Assembly (NCBI GenBank): GCA_030726195.1 | Contig: JANREF010000122.1 | Span: 1-7,093, forward strand | Origin: Burkholderiaceae bacterium | GTDB taxonomy: Bacteria; Pseudomonadota; Gammaproteobacteria; Burkholderiales; Burkholderiaceae_C | Direction: 5' to 3' | DNA: 7,093 nucleotides | Program-made: the position numbers and the translations under genes | The notes under the pieces: generated by a model | Told to the model about the DNA's origin: nothing | The model's database searches: none | Seen by the model: the letters and a program-made list of their open reading frames with translations, nothing else | Shown here: positions 1 to 5,725 of the stretch, in pieces | Position numbering within the stretch: position 1 is the first letter of the stretch | Layout: every line of letters starts with the position of its first letter

Positions 1-1026
1 GATGTGAGTACGGTGCAAGAAATGGCACCGGACTTTGAGCGGTTGATGGAGCGCTGCGATACGTTGGTGCAGCGATTGGCGCATTTGCTGCGCCCTGTGC
101 AGGACGATCATGTGCGGTGGTTGGAAGCCGGTGCGCACTGGCGCTGGGTGGACAGTCCGCTGGACAGCGCACAGGCGTTTGCCGCCAGCGGCCCCGACAG
201 TGACATGCCTGGTCCCAAGAGTTGGATATTCACGTCGGCCACCTTGGGCGACGACGAGCAACTGGATTGGTTTGCCCAGCCCTTGGGCCTGACGCATGCG
301 CAGCGTGCTGTCGTGGCCAGTCCGTTTGATTTTGCGGCGCAGGCCGCACTGTGGGTGCCCAAAGATTTGCCCATGCCCAATGAGCCGGGTCACCCGCTCA
401 TGTTGGCTAGACGCGTTGCCCCTTGGGTGCAGCGCTTGGGTGGGCGAACCATGGTGTTGACCACCAGCTTGCGCGCGCTCAACATCATTGCCCAAGAGCT
501 GCGAGAGCAGCTCAAAACCGATGCCGTTGAGGTCTTGGTGCAAGGCGAGTTGAGTAAAAACGAACTGCTTGAGCGTTTCCGTGCTTATGCGCATGGCGCA
601 CGTGCGCGCAATGGCGAGGCCAGCGCATACGGCGGTGCGGTGTTGGTTGCGTCAGTGTCGTTTTGGGAAGGTGTGGATGTCCCGGGAGACGCCTTGCAAC
701 TGGTGGTGCTGGACAAGTTGCCGTTTCCAGTGCCCGACGACCCTCTCACGCAAGCACGTGCCAAGCGTTTACAGGCTGCGGGTCAGTCGCCGTTCACGGC
801 GCAGGTTTTGCCCGATACTGCAGTCGCTCTCAAGCAAGGCGCAGGGCGCTTGATACGCGCCGAATCCGACAAAGGTGTGCTGGTCATTGGTGACCAGCGC
901 TTGGTGACCATGGGCTACGGCAAACGATTGTTGCAGGCCATGCCGCCTATGCAGCGACTTGCCAGCGAAGCGGATATGTTGGCCTACCTAGACGGCTTGC
1001 TCACCACAGCGACCACCACGACTTAG
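1..1026 (+). CDS. dinG: ATP-dependent DNA helicase, DinG/YoaA family, C-terminal part (5' end outside window)
   Basis: This is the second half of a superfamily 2, XPD-like DNA helicase, an ATP-driven 5'-3' enzyme that in this family acts on DNA repair intermediates, R-loops or stalled forks. The frame is open to the left edge, so the Walker A and iron-sulphur cluster region must lie upstream. The GTG at 4 is only the first start-like codon in the visible part and is not a credible start. Helicase domain 2 motifs are clear: FTSATL (229-246), the strand GGRTMVLTTSLRAL, motif V SFWEGVDVPG (658-687) and the arginine-finger motif VI QGAGRLIR (835-858), followed by GVLVIGDQRL. The gene ends in a Thr-rich tail (LTTATTTT) that overlaps the 3' end of the convergent bamD by 26 bp. 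I am sure of the family. Whether it is the DinG or the YoaA branch cannot be decided without the N-terminal half. Confidence 0.86.
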   Translation, partial: DVSTVQEMAPDFERLMERCDTLVQRLAHLLRPVQDDHVRWLEAGAHWRWVDSPLDSAQAFAASGPDSDMPGPKSWIFTSATLGDDEQLDWFAQPLGLTHAQRAVVASPFDFAAQAALWVPKDLPMPNEPGHPLMLARRVAPWVQRLGGRTMVLTTSLRALNIIAQELREQLKTDAVEVLVQGELSKNELLERFRAYAHGARARNGEASAYGGAVLVASVSFWEGVDVPGDALQLVVLDKLPFPVPDDPLTQARAKRLQAAGQSPFTAQVLPDTAVALKQGAGRLIRAESDKGVLVIGDQRLVTMGYGKRLLQAMPPMQRLASEADMLAYLDGLLTTATTTT

Positions 1027-1819
1027 TCTTTTTCAGGCTCTCGTTGGCAAAGCGGCTGTTGGGGTAGTTGGCATCGATCACGCGCTGCACATCGTCGCGC
1101 AAGTCGGTCATGCCCAGCGCGTCGTAAGAACGCATCAAGATGAATGTGGCCTCTTCAATGGCCGGCGTGTCTTTGAACTGGCCAATGGCTTGTTGGGCGC
1201 GGTTGATGGCTGCCAAGTACACGCCGCGGGTGTAGTAATGCCTCGCCACATGCACTTCGGACTGCGCCAGTGAGTTCACGATGTAGGTCATGCGCAGCCT
1301 GGCGTCTTTGCTGTAGCGTGAATCGGGGAACCGTGTGGTGAGTTCGCGAAACGACTCGAACGAGTCCTTGGCTGCTTTTTGATCGCGCTCGCTCAAGTCT
1401 TGCGCACTCAATGAGCCAAACAAGCCCAAGTTGTCGTTGAAGTTGACCAAGCCTTGCAGGTACAGCGCATAGTCGGTAGCGGTACTGGCGGGGTGCAGGC
1501 GCAAAAAGCGGGTGAGCGTGGCCATGGCCAATGCAGGTTCGCCAGACTTGTATTGCGCATAGGCTTTATCGAGCTGTGCCTGTTGGGCCAACGGCGTGCC
1601 CGCTGCGCGACCTTCGAGCTTGTCGAACAGCGCCGAGGCTTTCTCGAAGTTGCCCGCTGCCTGCTCGTCTTTGGCTTCTTGGTAAATGCGGTTGGGGCTC
1701 CAATCGGCGGTGATGTCTTTCGGCGTTGATGAGGCGCAACCCGCGACAATAGCGGCCAAGCCCACGCTTAGACAAGCAGCGGATAATCGCGTGAGCGAGC
1801 GGTGAAGTGTTAAAGCCAT
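1001..1819 (-). CDS. bamD: Outer membrane protein assembly factor BamD (TPR lipoprotein)
   Basis: BamD is the essential lipoprotein partner of BamA in the BAM complex, which folds beta-barrel proteins into the outer membrane. The product is 272 aa from the ATG at 1817-1819 (E. coli BamD is 245 aa). It has a typical lipoprotein signal: a short N-terminus with two Arg, a hydrophobic stretch, then the lipobox V-A-G-C with the lipidated Cys at residue 28. Ala at +2 fits outer-membrane sorting. After it come WSPNRIYQEAK and a series of TPR helices, e.g. the segments around LDKAYAQYKSGE, TDYALYLQGLVNFND and RFPDSRYSKDARLR, all characteristic of BamD. The frame extends to an upstream ATG at 1867, adding 16 residues, but that would put a non-signal segment before the signal peptide. 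The chosen start has a GGA 7-9 nt upstream. It is divergent from rluD, as in E. coli, and overlaps the convergent helicase gene at its stop. Confidence 0.95.
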   Translation of the reverse strand: MALTLHRSLTRLSAACLSVGLAAIVAGCASSTPKDITADWSPNRIYQEAKDEQAAGNFEKASALFDKLEGRAAGTPLAQQAQLDKAYAQYKSGEPALAMATLTRFLRLHPASTATDYALYLQGLVNFNDNLGLFGSLSAQDLSERDQKAAKDSFESFRELTTRFPDSRYSKDARLRMTYIVNSLAQSEVHVARHYYTRGVYLAAINRAQQAIGQFKDTPAIEEATFILMRSYDALGMTDLRDDVQRVIDANYPNSRFANESLKKTKSWWSLW

Positions 1820-1889
1820 TGCAGTATCCGTAAAAGCGCACAGCTTAGCGCCTAAATAAGAAAGCATCCGTTTACCGGTGAATCAGAAA

Positions 1890-1895
1890 ATTATA
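1890..1895 (-). promoter_or_regulatory. Candidate -10 box for bamD
   Basis: On the minus strand these bases read TATAAT, a perfect sigma-70 -10 hexamer in an AT-rich patch of otherwise GC-rich DNA. It lies about 70 bp upstream of the chosen bamD start, giving a predicted transcript start near 1883 and a leader of about 64 nt. I see no good -35 hexamer at 15-18 bp spacing, so the assignment rests on the -10 box and its position. The same patch read on the plus strand gives a weaker TATATC, so it might also serve rluD. Confidence 0.45.
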
Positions 1896-1898
1896 TCG

Positions 1899-2945
1899 AT
1901 GCCACAGACCGAAACTGACCTAGACCCCCAAATGCCCATTGAAGATAACCCGGGCGAGGAGGGTGAGCACATTGCGTTGGTGGCCACTGCGGCGGATCAT
2001 GCGCAGCGCCTAGACAAGGTGCTCAGCGCCCATATTCCCAGCGTCTCGCGCTCTTTCCTCACGCAATTGGTCAACCAAGAGGCGGTGAAAATTGGTGGCG
2101 TGACCGTCACCAAGGCCGCCCAAAAGGTACGCGTGGGTGACTGTATCGACGTGCACATGCGCCCCACGCAGCAAGCCATGGCGTTTACGGCACAAGACGT
2201 GCCGCTTGACGTGCTGTTTGAAGACGAGCACATCGCCATCATCAACAAGCCTGCTGGCTTGGTGGTACACCCCGGCGCGGGCAACTGGAGCGCGACCCTG
2301 CTCAATGGCTTGCTGCACCGCTATGCCAACGCGGTCACGCTGCCGCGCGGCGGCATCGTCCACCGGCTGGACAAGGACACCAGTGGTCTCATGGTGGTGG
2401 CGCGCTCTCGCACGGCGTTTGATGCGCTGGTCAAGCAGTTGGCCGCGCGCGATGTCAGTCGCGTGTATTTGGCCATTGCCCAAGGCGACTGGCGACGCAT
2501 CAATGGCGACTTGCCTACCAATGATCCGGTCACGCTCAACCAAGCCATTGGCCGGGATGTGCGCAACCGTTTGCGCATGGGTGTTGTGGCGCCCGATAAC
2601 GTGTACGGCAAGCCTGCGCGTACAGACGTGTTTGGCTTGGATGCCTGTGTGGTGGGCGGTGTGGCCACCAGTTTGCTCAGGTGTAAGCTGCACACCGGGC
2701 GCACCCACCAAATCCGGGTGCACCTGAGCGCTTTGGGCTACCCATTGGTGGGCGATGGCATTTACGGGGGCAAACCCATAGACGGCCTAGCGCGCCAAGC
2801 GCTGCACGCCCACGAGCTGGGCTTGGTCCACCCGAACAATGGCCAAACCATGCACTGGTCATGCCCGCCACCGCCCGATTTGCAGCATGCACTCACCACG
2901 CTCGGGCTGAATTACAATAAGAGCCTCTTTCACCCAACCGACTAG
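1899..2945 (+). CDS. rluD: 23S rRNA pseudouridine synthase, RluA/RluD family (probable RluD)
   Basis: RluD converts uridines 1911, 1915 and 1917 in helix 69 of 23S rRNA to pseudouridine. The product (348 aa from ATG 1899) has an acidic leader of about 25 residues, then an S4-type RNA-binding domain (QRLDKVLSAHIPSVSRSFL...VKIGG) and the catalytic domain. The hallmark GIVHRLDKDTSGL contains the catalytic Asp (residue 158), and later motifs are KPAGLVVHPG, LHTGRTHQIRVHLSALGYPLVGD and YGGK. RluC is the main alternative within the family; the divergent neighbour bamD, as in E. coli, favours RluD. The start is uncertain: GTG 1878 and ATG 1932 are in frame, and none of the three has a clear Shine-Dalgarno. 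A consensus AGGAGG at 1957-1962 lies inside the reading frame. The frequent downstream partner pgeF (yfiH) is absent; scpB follows instead. Confidence 0.92.
   Translation: MPQTETDLDPQMPIEDNPGEEGEHIALVATAADHAQRLDKVLSAHIPSVSRSFLTQLVNQEAVKIGGVTVTKAAQKVRVGDCIDVHMRPTQQAMAFTAQDVPLDVLFEDEHIAIINKPAGLVVHPGAGNWSATLLNGLLHRYANAVTLPRGGIVHRLDKDTSGLMVVARSRTAFDALVKQLAARDVSRVYLAIAQGDWRRINGDLPTNDPVTLNQAIGRDVRNRLRMGVVAPDNVYGKPARTDVFGLDACVVGGVATSLLRCKLHTGRTHQIRVHLSALGYPLVGDGIYGGKPIDGLARQALHAHELGLVHPNNGQTMHWSCPPPPDLQHALTTLGLNYNKSLFHPTD
1957..1966 (+). promoter_or_regulatory. Shine-Dalgarno-like AGGAGGGTGA inside the 5' end of rluD
   Basis: The stretch AGGAGGGTGA matches the anti-Shine-Dalgarno sequence far better than anything upstream of the annotated start codons. 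In-frame TTG (1977) and GTG (1980) follow at 10 and 13 nt from its end, and an ATT at 1971. A start at TTG 1977 would leave MVATAADHAQRLD, nearly the whole S4 domain. It also simply encodes Glu-Glu-Gly-Glu, so chance is possible. Confidence 0.25.
2913..2918 (+). promoter_or_regulatory. Candidate -10 box for scpB-rluB inside the rluD 3' end
   Basis: TACAAT matches the sigma-70 -10 consensus at five of six positions. It sits in a short AT-rich patch (roughly 2910-2920) just before the rluD stop. It would start transcription near 2925, giving scpB a leader of about 125 nt. No convincing -35 hexamer is present at 16-18 bp. The box falls in the codons for Asn-Tyr-Asn-Lys of RluD. Confidence 0.4.
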
Positions 2946-2973
2946 CGCCCACACCTCGGGCCGCGGTTGCTCG

Positions 2974-3028
2974 GTTGCGCCGGCCCCAAGCCAGCGCAAC
3001 GGTCCCCGGCTGGCGCATCGTGCCAAGC
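2974..3028 (+). promoter_or_regulatory. Overlapping hairpins in the rluD-scpB gap
   Basis: The 105-bp gap 2946-3050 has no gene. Within it GTTGCGCCGGC (2974-2984) pairs with GCCAGCGCAAC (2990-3000), with one mismatch and a 5-nt loop. GCCAGC (2990-2995) can instead pair with GCTGGC (3009-3014), and that second segment can also pair with GCCAAGC (3022-3028) with one bulge. T-runs follow at 3034-3038 and 3045-3049, but not directly after a stem, so this is not a standard terminator. It may be a leader structure for scpB or a rluD 3' end; function is unproven. Confidence 0.35.
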
Positions 3029-3050
3029 TGACATTTTTCGGACCTTTTTC

Positions 3051-3905
3051 ATGTACACGACGGATGCCAAGCGCGTCCTCGAAACGGCACTTATTTGCGC
3101 AGGCCAGGCCTTGACTGTGCGCGAGCTGGGACTGCTGTTCGATGGCGCTATAGCCCCTGACACTATCAAAACGATGTTGGGCGAGCTCCAGCAGGAGTGG
3201 ACCAACCGCGGCGTGGAGCTGGTGCCCGTGGCCTCGGGCTGGCGTTTTCAAAGTCGCCCAGAGTTGCGCGAGTACCTGGACCGCCTACACCCCGAAAAGC
3301 CGCCCAAGTACACCCGCGCGGTCTTGGAGACCTTGGCCATCATTGCCTACCGCCAACCGGTTACCCGCGGTGACATTGAAGACATCCGTGGTGTAACGGT
3401 CAACTCGCTCATCATCAAGCAACTGGAAGACCGCGGCTGGGTCGAAGTGATTGGCCACCGCGAGACCGTGGGTCGCCCCGCGTTGTTGGCCACAACCAAG
3501 CTGTTTTTAGACGACTTGGGACTGGCATCGTTGGACCAATTGCCCGAGCTGTCGCAAGACGGCCTGACCGATGCCATGGCCGAGTCCTTGGGGGACGAGC
3601 TGGACCTGCACCCTGCAGATGAGGCGCACGCGACAGAGCCACCCCAAGCGCAAGAAGGCCTAGCGCCCGAGGCTGCCACTGCCGTCTCCACCGAGGCGCA
3701 AGCGCACCACAACGGCATCGACAGCACCGACAGCACCGATAGCATCGACGCGGATCTGGACACAGACGCACACCCCAACATAGACACGGATACGGATACG
3801 GATATCGATACCGATACCGATACCGATACCGGCATCGATACCGGTGGCCACACCGACGAGCCTACAAACGACAGCCAACCCAAGGGTGACCATGAGCAAC
3901 AGTAA
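3051..3905 (+). CDS. scpB: Segregation and condensation protein ScpB
   Basis: ScpB is the winged-helix (kite) subunit that binds the kleisin ScpA and, with SMC, compacts and segregates the chromosome. The product is 284 aa. Residues 1-170 are the conserved core: an N-terminal winged helix ([18 protein letters not shown]...), then the second one with the family signature from residue 93 ([19 protein letters not shown]) and [21 protein letters not shown], ending at LDQLPEL (161-167). Residues about 170-284 form a low-complexity acidic tail rich in Asp, Thr, Glu and Ala, with DST triplets (224-232) and Asp-Thr repeats (245-264). The frame is open back to TTG 2967, but ATG 3051 begins the conserved [11 protein letters not shown] and has GGA 8 nt upstream. 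Its stop lies 14 bp inside rluB, so the two are co-transcribed. scpA is not adjacent here; the gene before is rluD. Confidence 0.96.
   Translation: MYTTDAKRVLETALICAGQALTVRELGLLFDGAIAPDTIKTMLGELQQEWTNRGVELVPVASGWRFQSRPELREYLDRLHPEKPPKYTRAVLETLAIIAYRQPVTRGDIEDIRGVTVNSLIIKQLEDRGWVEVIGHRETVGRPALLATTKLFLDDLGLASLDQLPELSQDGLTDAMAESLGDELDLHPADEAHATEPPQAQEGLAPEAATAVSTEAQAHHNGIDSTDSTDSIDADLDTDAHPNIDTDTDTDIDTDTDTDTGIDTGGHTDEPTNDSQPKGDHEQQ
3720..3746 (+). repeat. 9-bp tandem repeat in the scpB tail (Asp-Ser-Thr x3)
   Basis: Three consecutive 9-bp units, GACAGCACC, GACAGCACC and GATAGCATC, encode DST-DST-DSI at residues 224-232 of ScpB. Two units are identical and the third differs at two positions. The unit is three codons, so copy change would keep the frame. 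Confidence 0.8.
3782..3841 (+). repeat. Hexanucleotide tandem repeat in the scpB tail (Asp-Thr repeats)
   Basis: About ten 6-bp units of the form GGATAC/CGATAC lie in a row. From 3788 the units are GGATAC twice, GGATAT, CGATAC four times, CGGCAT and CGATAC; the degenerate 3782-3787 precedes them. They encode alternating Asp and Thr (one Ile, one Gly-Ile) at about residues 245-264 of ScpB. A 6-bp unit is two codons, so slippage would change tail length without breaking the frame. It ends about 50 bp before the rluB start. Confidence 0.9.
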
Positions 3906-5193
3906 CGAGCAAAGCCCAGAGGGTATGGACGACGCGCACGGCGTCGACAGTACCAAGGCCCCAGGTGGCGCGCCGGGTGCCAAGCCGCATTCACCAGTCA
4001 GCTTTGAGGACGTCATCAGCGGCGCTTTCGACGACGAGGGCTTTGTTGCCGATGTGCCCGCTTTGGAGGAAGAGGTTGCCAAGCGTGTCCTAGCCCCTGA
4101 GCTGGACTCGCCCAAGCTGCACAAAGTGTTGGCGCAAGCGGGCATGGGGTCGCGCTTGGAGATGGAGCAACTCATCATTGAAGGGCGTATTTCGGTCAAT
4201 GGTGAGCCTGCTCACGTTGGTCAACGCGTTAAATATGGCGACGCCATCAAGGTCAATGGCCGCGCCATTCGTGTGCGCATCGACCCGCCCGCACCGCGCG
4301 TGTTGGCCTACCACAAGCCCGCTGGTGAGGTGGTGACCCACGACGACCCGCAGAACCGCCCCACGGTGTTCCGCCGTTTACCCAGGCTGCAGCACGGCAA
4401 GTGGCAGTCGGTTGGTCGCCTCGACTTGAATACCGAGGGTTTGTTGCTGTTTACCAGCTCAGGCACCCTGGCCAACCAGCTGATGCACCCGCGTTTTGGC
4501 TTGCAGCGAGAGTACGCCGTGCGCGTCTTGGGCGCGCTGAGCAATGCCGAAAAGCAGCAGTTGCTCGATGGCGTGCAGCTTGAAGATGGTCCTGCGCAAT
4601 TCGCCACCATTGTGGACGGCGGTGGCGAGGGCTCCAACCACTGGTACCGCGTGACCATTGGCGAGGGCCGCAACCGAGAGGTGCGCCGCATGATTGAGGC
4701 TGTAGGCCACGCGGTGAGCCGTTTGATCCGTATCCGTTACGGCAGCGTGGAGCTGCCCCGTGGTTTGCGCCGCGGCGCGTTTGTCGAGCTGGATTGGCGC
4801 GACATCGAGCAGCTCAGTGCGGCGGCCAATGAGGCTGTGCCCGTGGCCGGTGGTGGGCGTGCGCTCAACCCGCAAGCGGGCAAATCCGGCCGCACGGCCG
4901 GCTTGGGCCGAACTGTGAAAAACAGCTACAACAAGCGCTCTGGAGGGCGTCGCCCCAGCACGCCGCAGGGCTGGGATGCGCGTGCCGAGCTGCAAGCGGA
5001 GAAAAAGGCCGTGCGCCAGCAACCCAAGCGCGGGCAGCGTTTGGGTGCGGCCAGGGCACTGTTGGCGCCAGTGGCGCCAGAGGTTCAGCCCGATCCCATG
5101 CAAACCTCGTTTGGCTACATCGGCGGCGACGCTTTGCAGCGCCAGCGTGATCGCAGCGCGCCCGGGGCTAAGCGGGTCAAACGCAAGCGCTAG
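3892..5193 (+). CDS. rluB: 23S rRNA pseudouridine synthase, RsuA/RluB family (RluB)
   Basis: RluB makes pseudouridine at 23S rRNA position 2605, near the peptidyl transferase centre. The product is 433 aa, much longer than E. coli RluB (about 290 aa). Residues 1-75 are an acidic, probably disordered leader. The S4 RNA-binding domain starts at about 76 ([13 protein letters not shown]...GRISVNGE). The catalytic domain has [13 protein letters not shown], the RsuA-type signature [14 protein letters not shown] with catalytic Asp178, and [22 protein letters not shown]. From about 308 to the end runs a basic, low-complexity tail finishing in KRVKRKR. The start ATG 3892 overlaps the scpB stop by 14 bp and is preceded by a good AAGGGTGA Shine-Dalgarno (3882-3889); the frame extends upstream to GTG 3844, but nothing supports that start. 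RluE or RluF would be shorter and are less likely; the scpB-rluB pairing supports RluB. Confidence 0.93.
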   Translation: MSNSNEQSPEGMDDAHGVDSTKAPGGAPGAKPHSPVSFEDVISGAFDDEGFVADVPALEEEVAKRVLAPELDSPKLHKVLAQAGMGSRLEMEQLIIEGRISVNGEPAHVGQRVKYGDAIKVNGRAIRVRIDPPAPRVLAYHKPAGEVVTHDDPQNRPTVFRRLPRLQHGKWQSVGRLDLNTEGLLLFTSSGTLANQLMHPRFGLQREYAVRVLGALSNAEKQQLLDGVQLEDGPAQFATIVDGGGEGSNHWYRVTIGEGRNREVRRMIEAVGHAVSRLIRIRYGSVELPRGLRRGAFVELDWRDIEQLSAAANEAVPVAGGGRALNPQAGKSGRTAGLGRTVKNSYNKRSGGRRPSTPQGWDARAELQAEKKAVRQQPKRGQRLGAARALLAPVAPEVQPDPMQTSFGYIGGDALQRQRDRSAPGAKRVKRKR

Positions 5194-5221
5194 GGCGCGT
5201 GTGTTCGTGCCTGAGGCGCGG

Positions 5222-5227
5222 TAGAAT
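5222..5227 (+). promoter_or_regulatory. Candidate -10 box for ndk
   Basis: TAGAAT matches the -10 consensus at five of six positions and lies 67 bp before the ndk start, in the 100-bp gap after rluB. The transcript would begin near 5233, leaving a leader of about 60 nt. No good -35 hexamer is visible at the usual distance. It suggests that ndk-rlmN-pilW has its own promoter apart from scpB-rluB. Confidence 0.5.
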
Positions 5228-5244
5228 AGGGGGCTAAGCTCCTA

Positions 5245-5262
5245 GCGGACGATGTCGTTCGC
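5245..5262 (+). promoter_or_regulatory. Hairpin in the ndk leader
   Basis: GCGGACG (5245-5251) and CGTTCGC (5256-5262) form a 7-bp stem with one G-T wobble and the tetraloop ATGT. Just upstream GCTA (5233-5236) and TAGC (5243-5246) give a smaller inverted repeat. A T-rich stretch (5270-5280, TTTT-AA-TTTTT) begins 7 nt after the stem, too far for a standard terminator. It may be an mRNA leader structure or a weak terminator for rluB. Confidence 0.35.
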
Positions 5263-5293
5263 GCTTACGTTTTAATTTTTCAAGGTAATTTTC

Positions 5294-5719
5294 ATGGCTA
5301 TTGAGCGCACCCTGTCCATCATCAAACCCGACGCAGTGGCAAAAAATGTCATTGGCCAAATCTACGCCCGCTTTGAAGCGGCTGGTTTGAAAGTTGTTGC
5401 TGCCAAAATGGCACACCTGTCACGTCCAGAAGCAGAGGCTTTCTACGGCGTGCACAAAGAGCGTCCTTTCTTCAAGGACTTGGTCGATTTCATGATTTCT
5501 GGCCCTGTGATGATCCAAGCCCTAGAGGGCGAAGGTGCCATCGCCAAGAACCGCGACCTGATGGGCGCTACCGACCCCAAGAAAGCCGATGCCGGTACCA
5601 TTCGTGCCGACTTCGCTGACAGCATCGACGCCAACGCCGTACACGGCTCTGACGCCCCTGAAACAGCGGCTGTCGAAATTGCTTTCTTCTTCGCTGGCAT
5701 GAACGTTTACGCACGTTGA
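5294..5719 (+). CDS. ndk: Nucleoside diphosphate kinase
   Basis: Ndk moves the gamma-phosphate from ATP to NDPs and dNDPs through a phosphohistidine intermediate, balancing the cytoplasmic nucleotide pools. The 141-aa product has the standard family length. It starts with the strand [12 protein letters not shown] (active-site Lys11), and carries [26 protein letters not shown] and the signature [10 protein letters not shown] with the catalytic His at residue 117. ATG 5294 has AAGG (5282-5285) 8 nt upstream, a good Shine-Dalgarno. A leader with a -10-like box and a hairpin precedes it. rlmN follows after only 6 bp, so the two are co-transcribed. Codon use looks more uniform than in its neighbours (many AAG, GCC and ATC codons), as expected for a well-expressed gene. 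Nothing is missing from the active site. Confidence 0.99.
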   Translation: MAIERTLSIIKPDAVAKNVIGQIYARFEAAGLKVVAAKMAHLSRPEAEAFYGVHKERPFFKDLVDFMISGPVMIQALEGEGAIAKNRDLMGATDPKKADAGTIRADFADSIDANAVHGSDAPETAAVEIAFFFAGMNVYAR

Positions 5720-5725
5720 TTCAGC

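Noticed and set aside
2010..2723. Long minus-strand open frame (237 codons) opposite rluD
   Set aside because: It is the antisense shadow of a GC-rich conserved gene; the plus strand carries clear pseudouridine synthase motifs and the antisense product matches no family I recognise.
2967..3050. N-terminal extension of scpB from TTG 2967
   Set aside because: The added residues cover the hairpin region and are unlike ScpB; ATG 3051 begins the conserved core and has a spaced GGA.
3720..3841. CRISPR-like or iteron-like array
   Set aside because: Units of 6 and 9 bp are contiguous with no spacers and stay in frame within scpB, so they are coding microsatellites.
3347..3994. Minus-strand open frame with Val-Ser repeats opposite scpB
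   Set aside because: The repeats are the reverse reading of the Asp-Thr hexamer tract; there is no independent start signal or recognisable domain.
4886..4901. Palindrome CCGGCCG-CA-CGGCCGG in rluB
   Set aside because: It is a perfect 7-bp dyad, but in GC-rich coding DNA with Gly/Arg/Ala codons such dyads arise easily, and nothing around it suggests a function.
4459..5103. Minus-strand open frame of 214 codons opposite rluB
   Set aside because: Antisense shadow of a conserved gene, with no recognisable protein features.
5245..5280. Intrinsic terminator after rluB
   Set aside because: The stem is short and the T-run begins 7 nt after it and is interrupted, so it does not meet the usual form; kept only as a leader hairpin.
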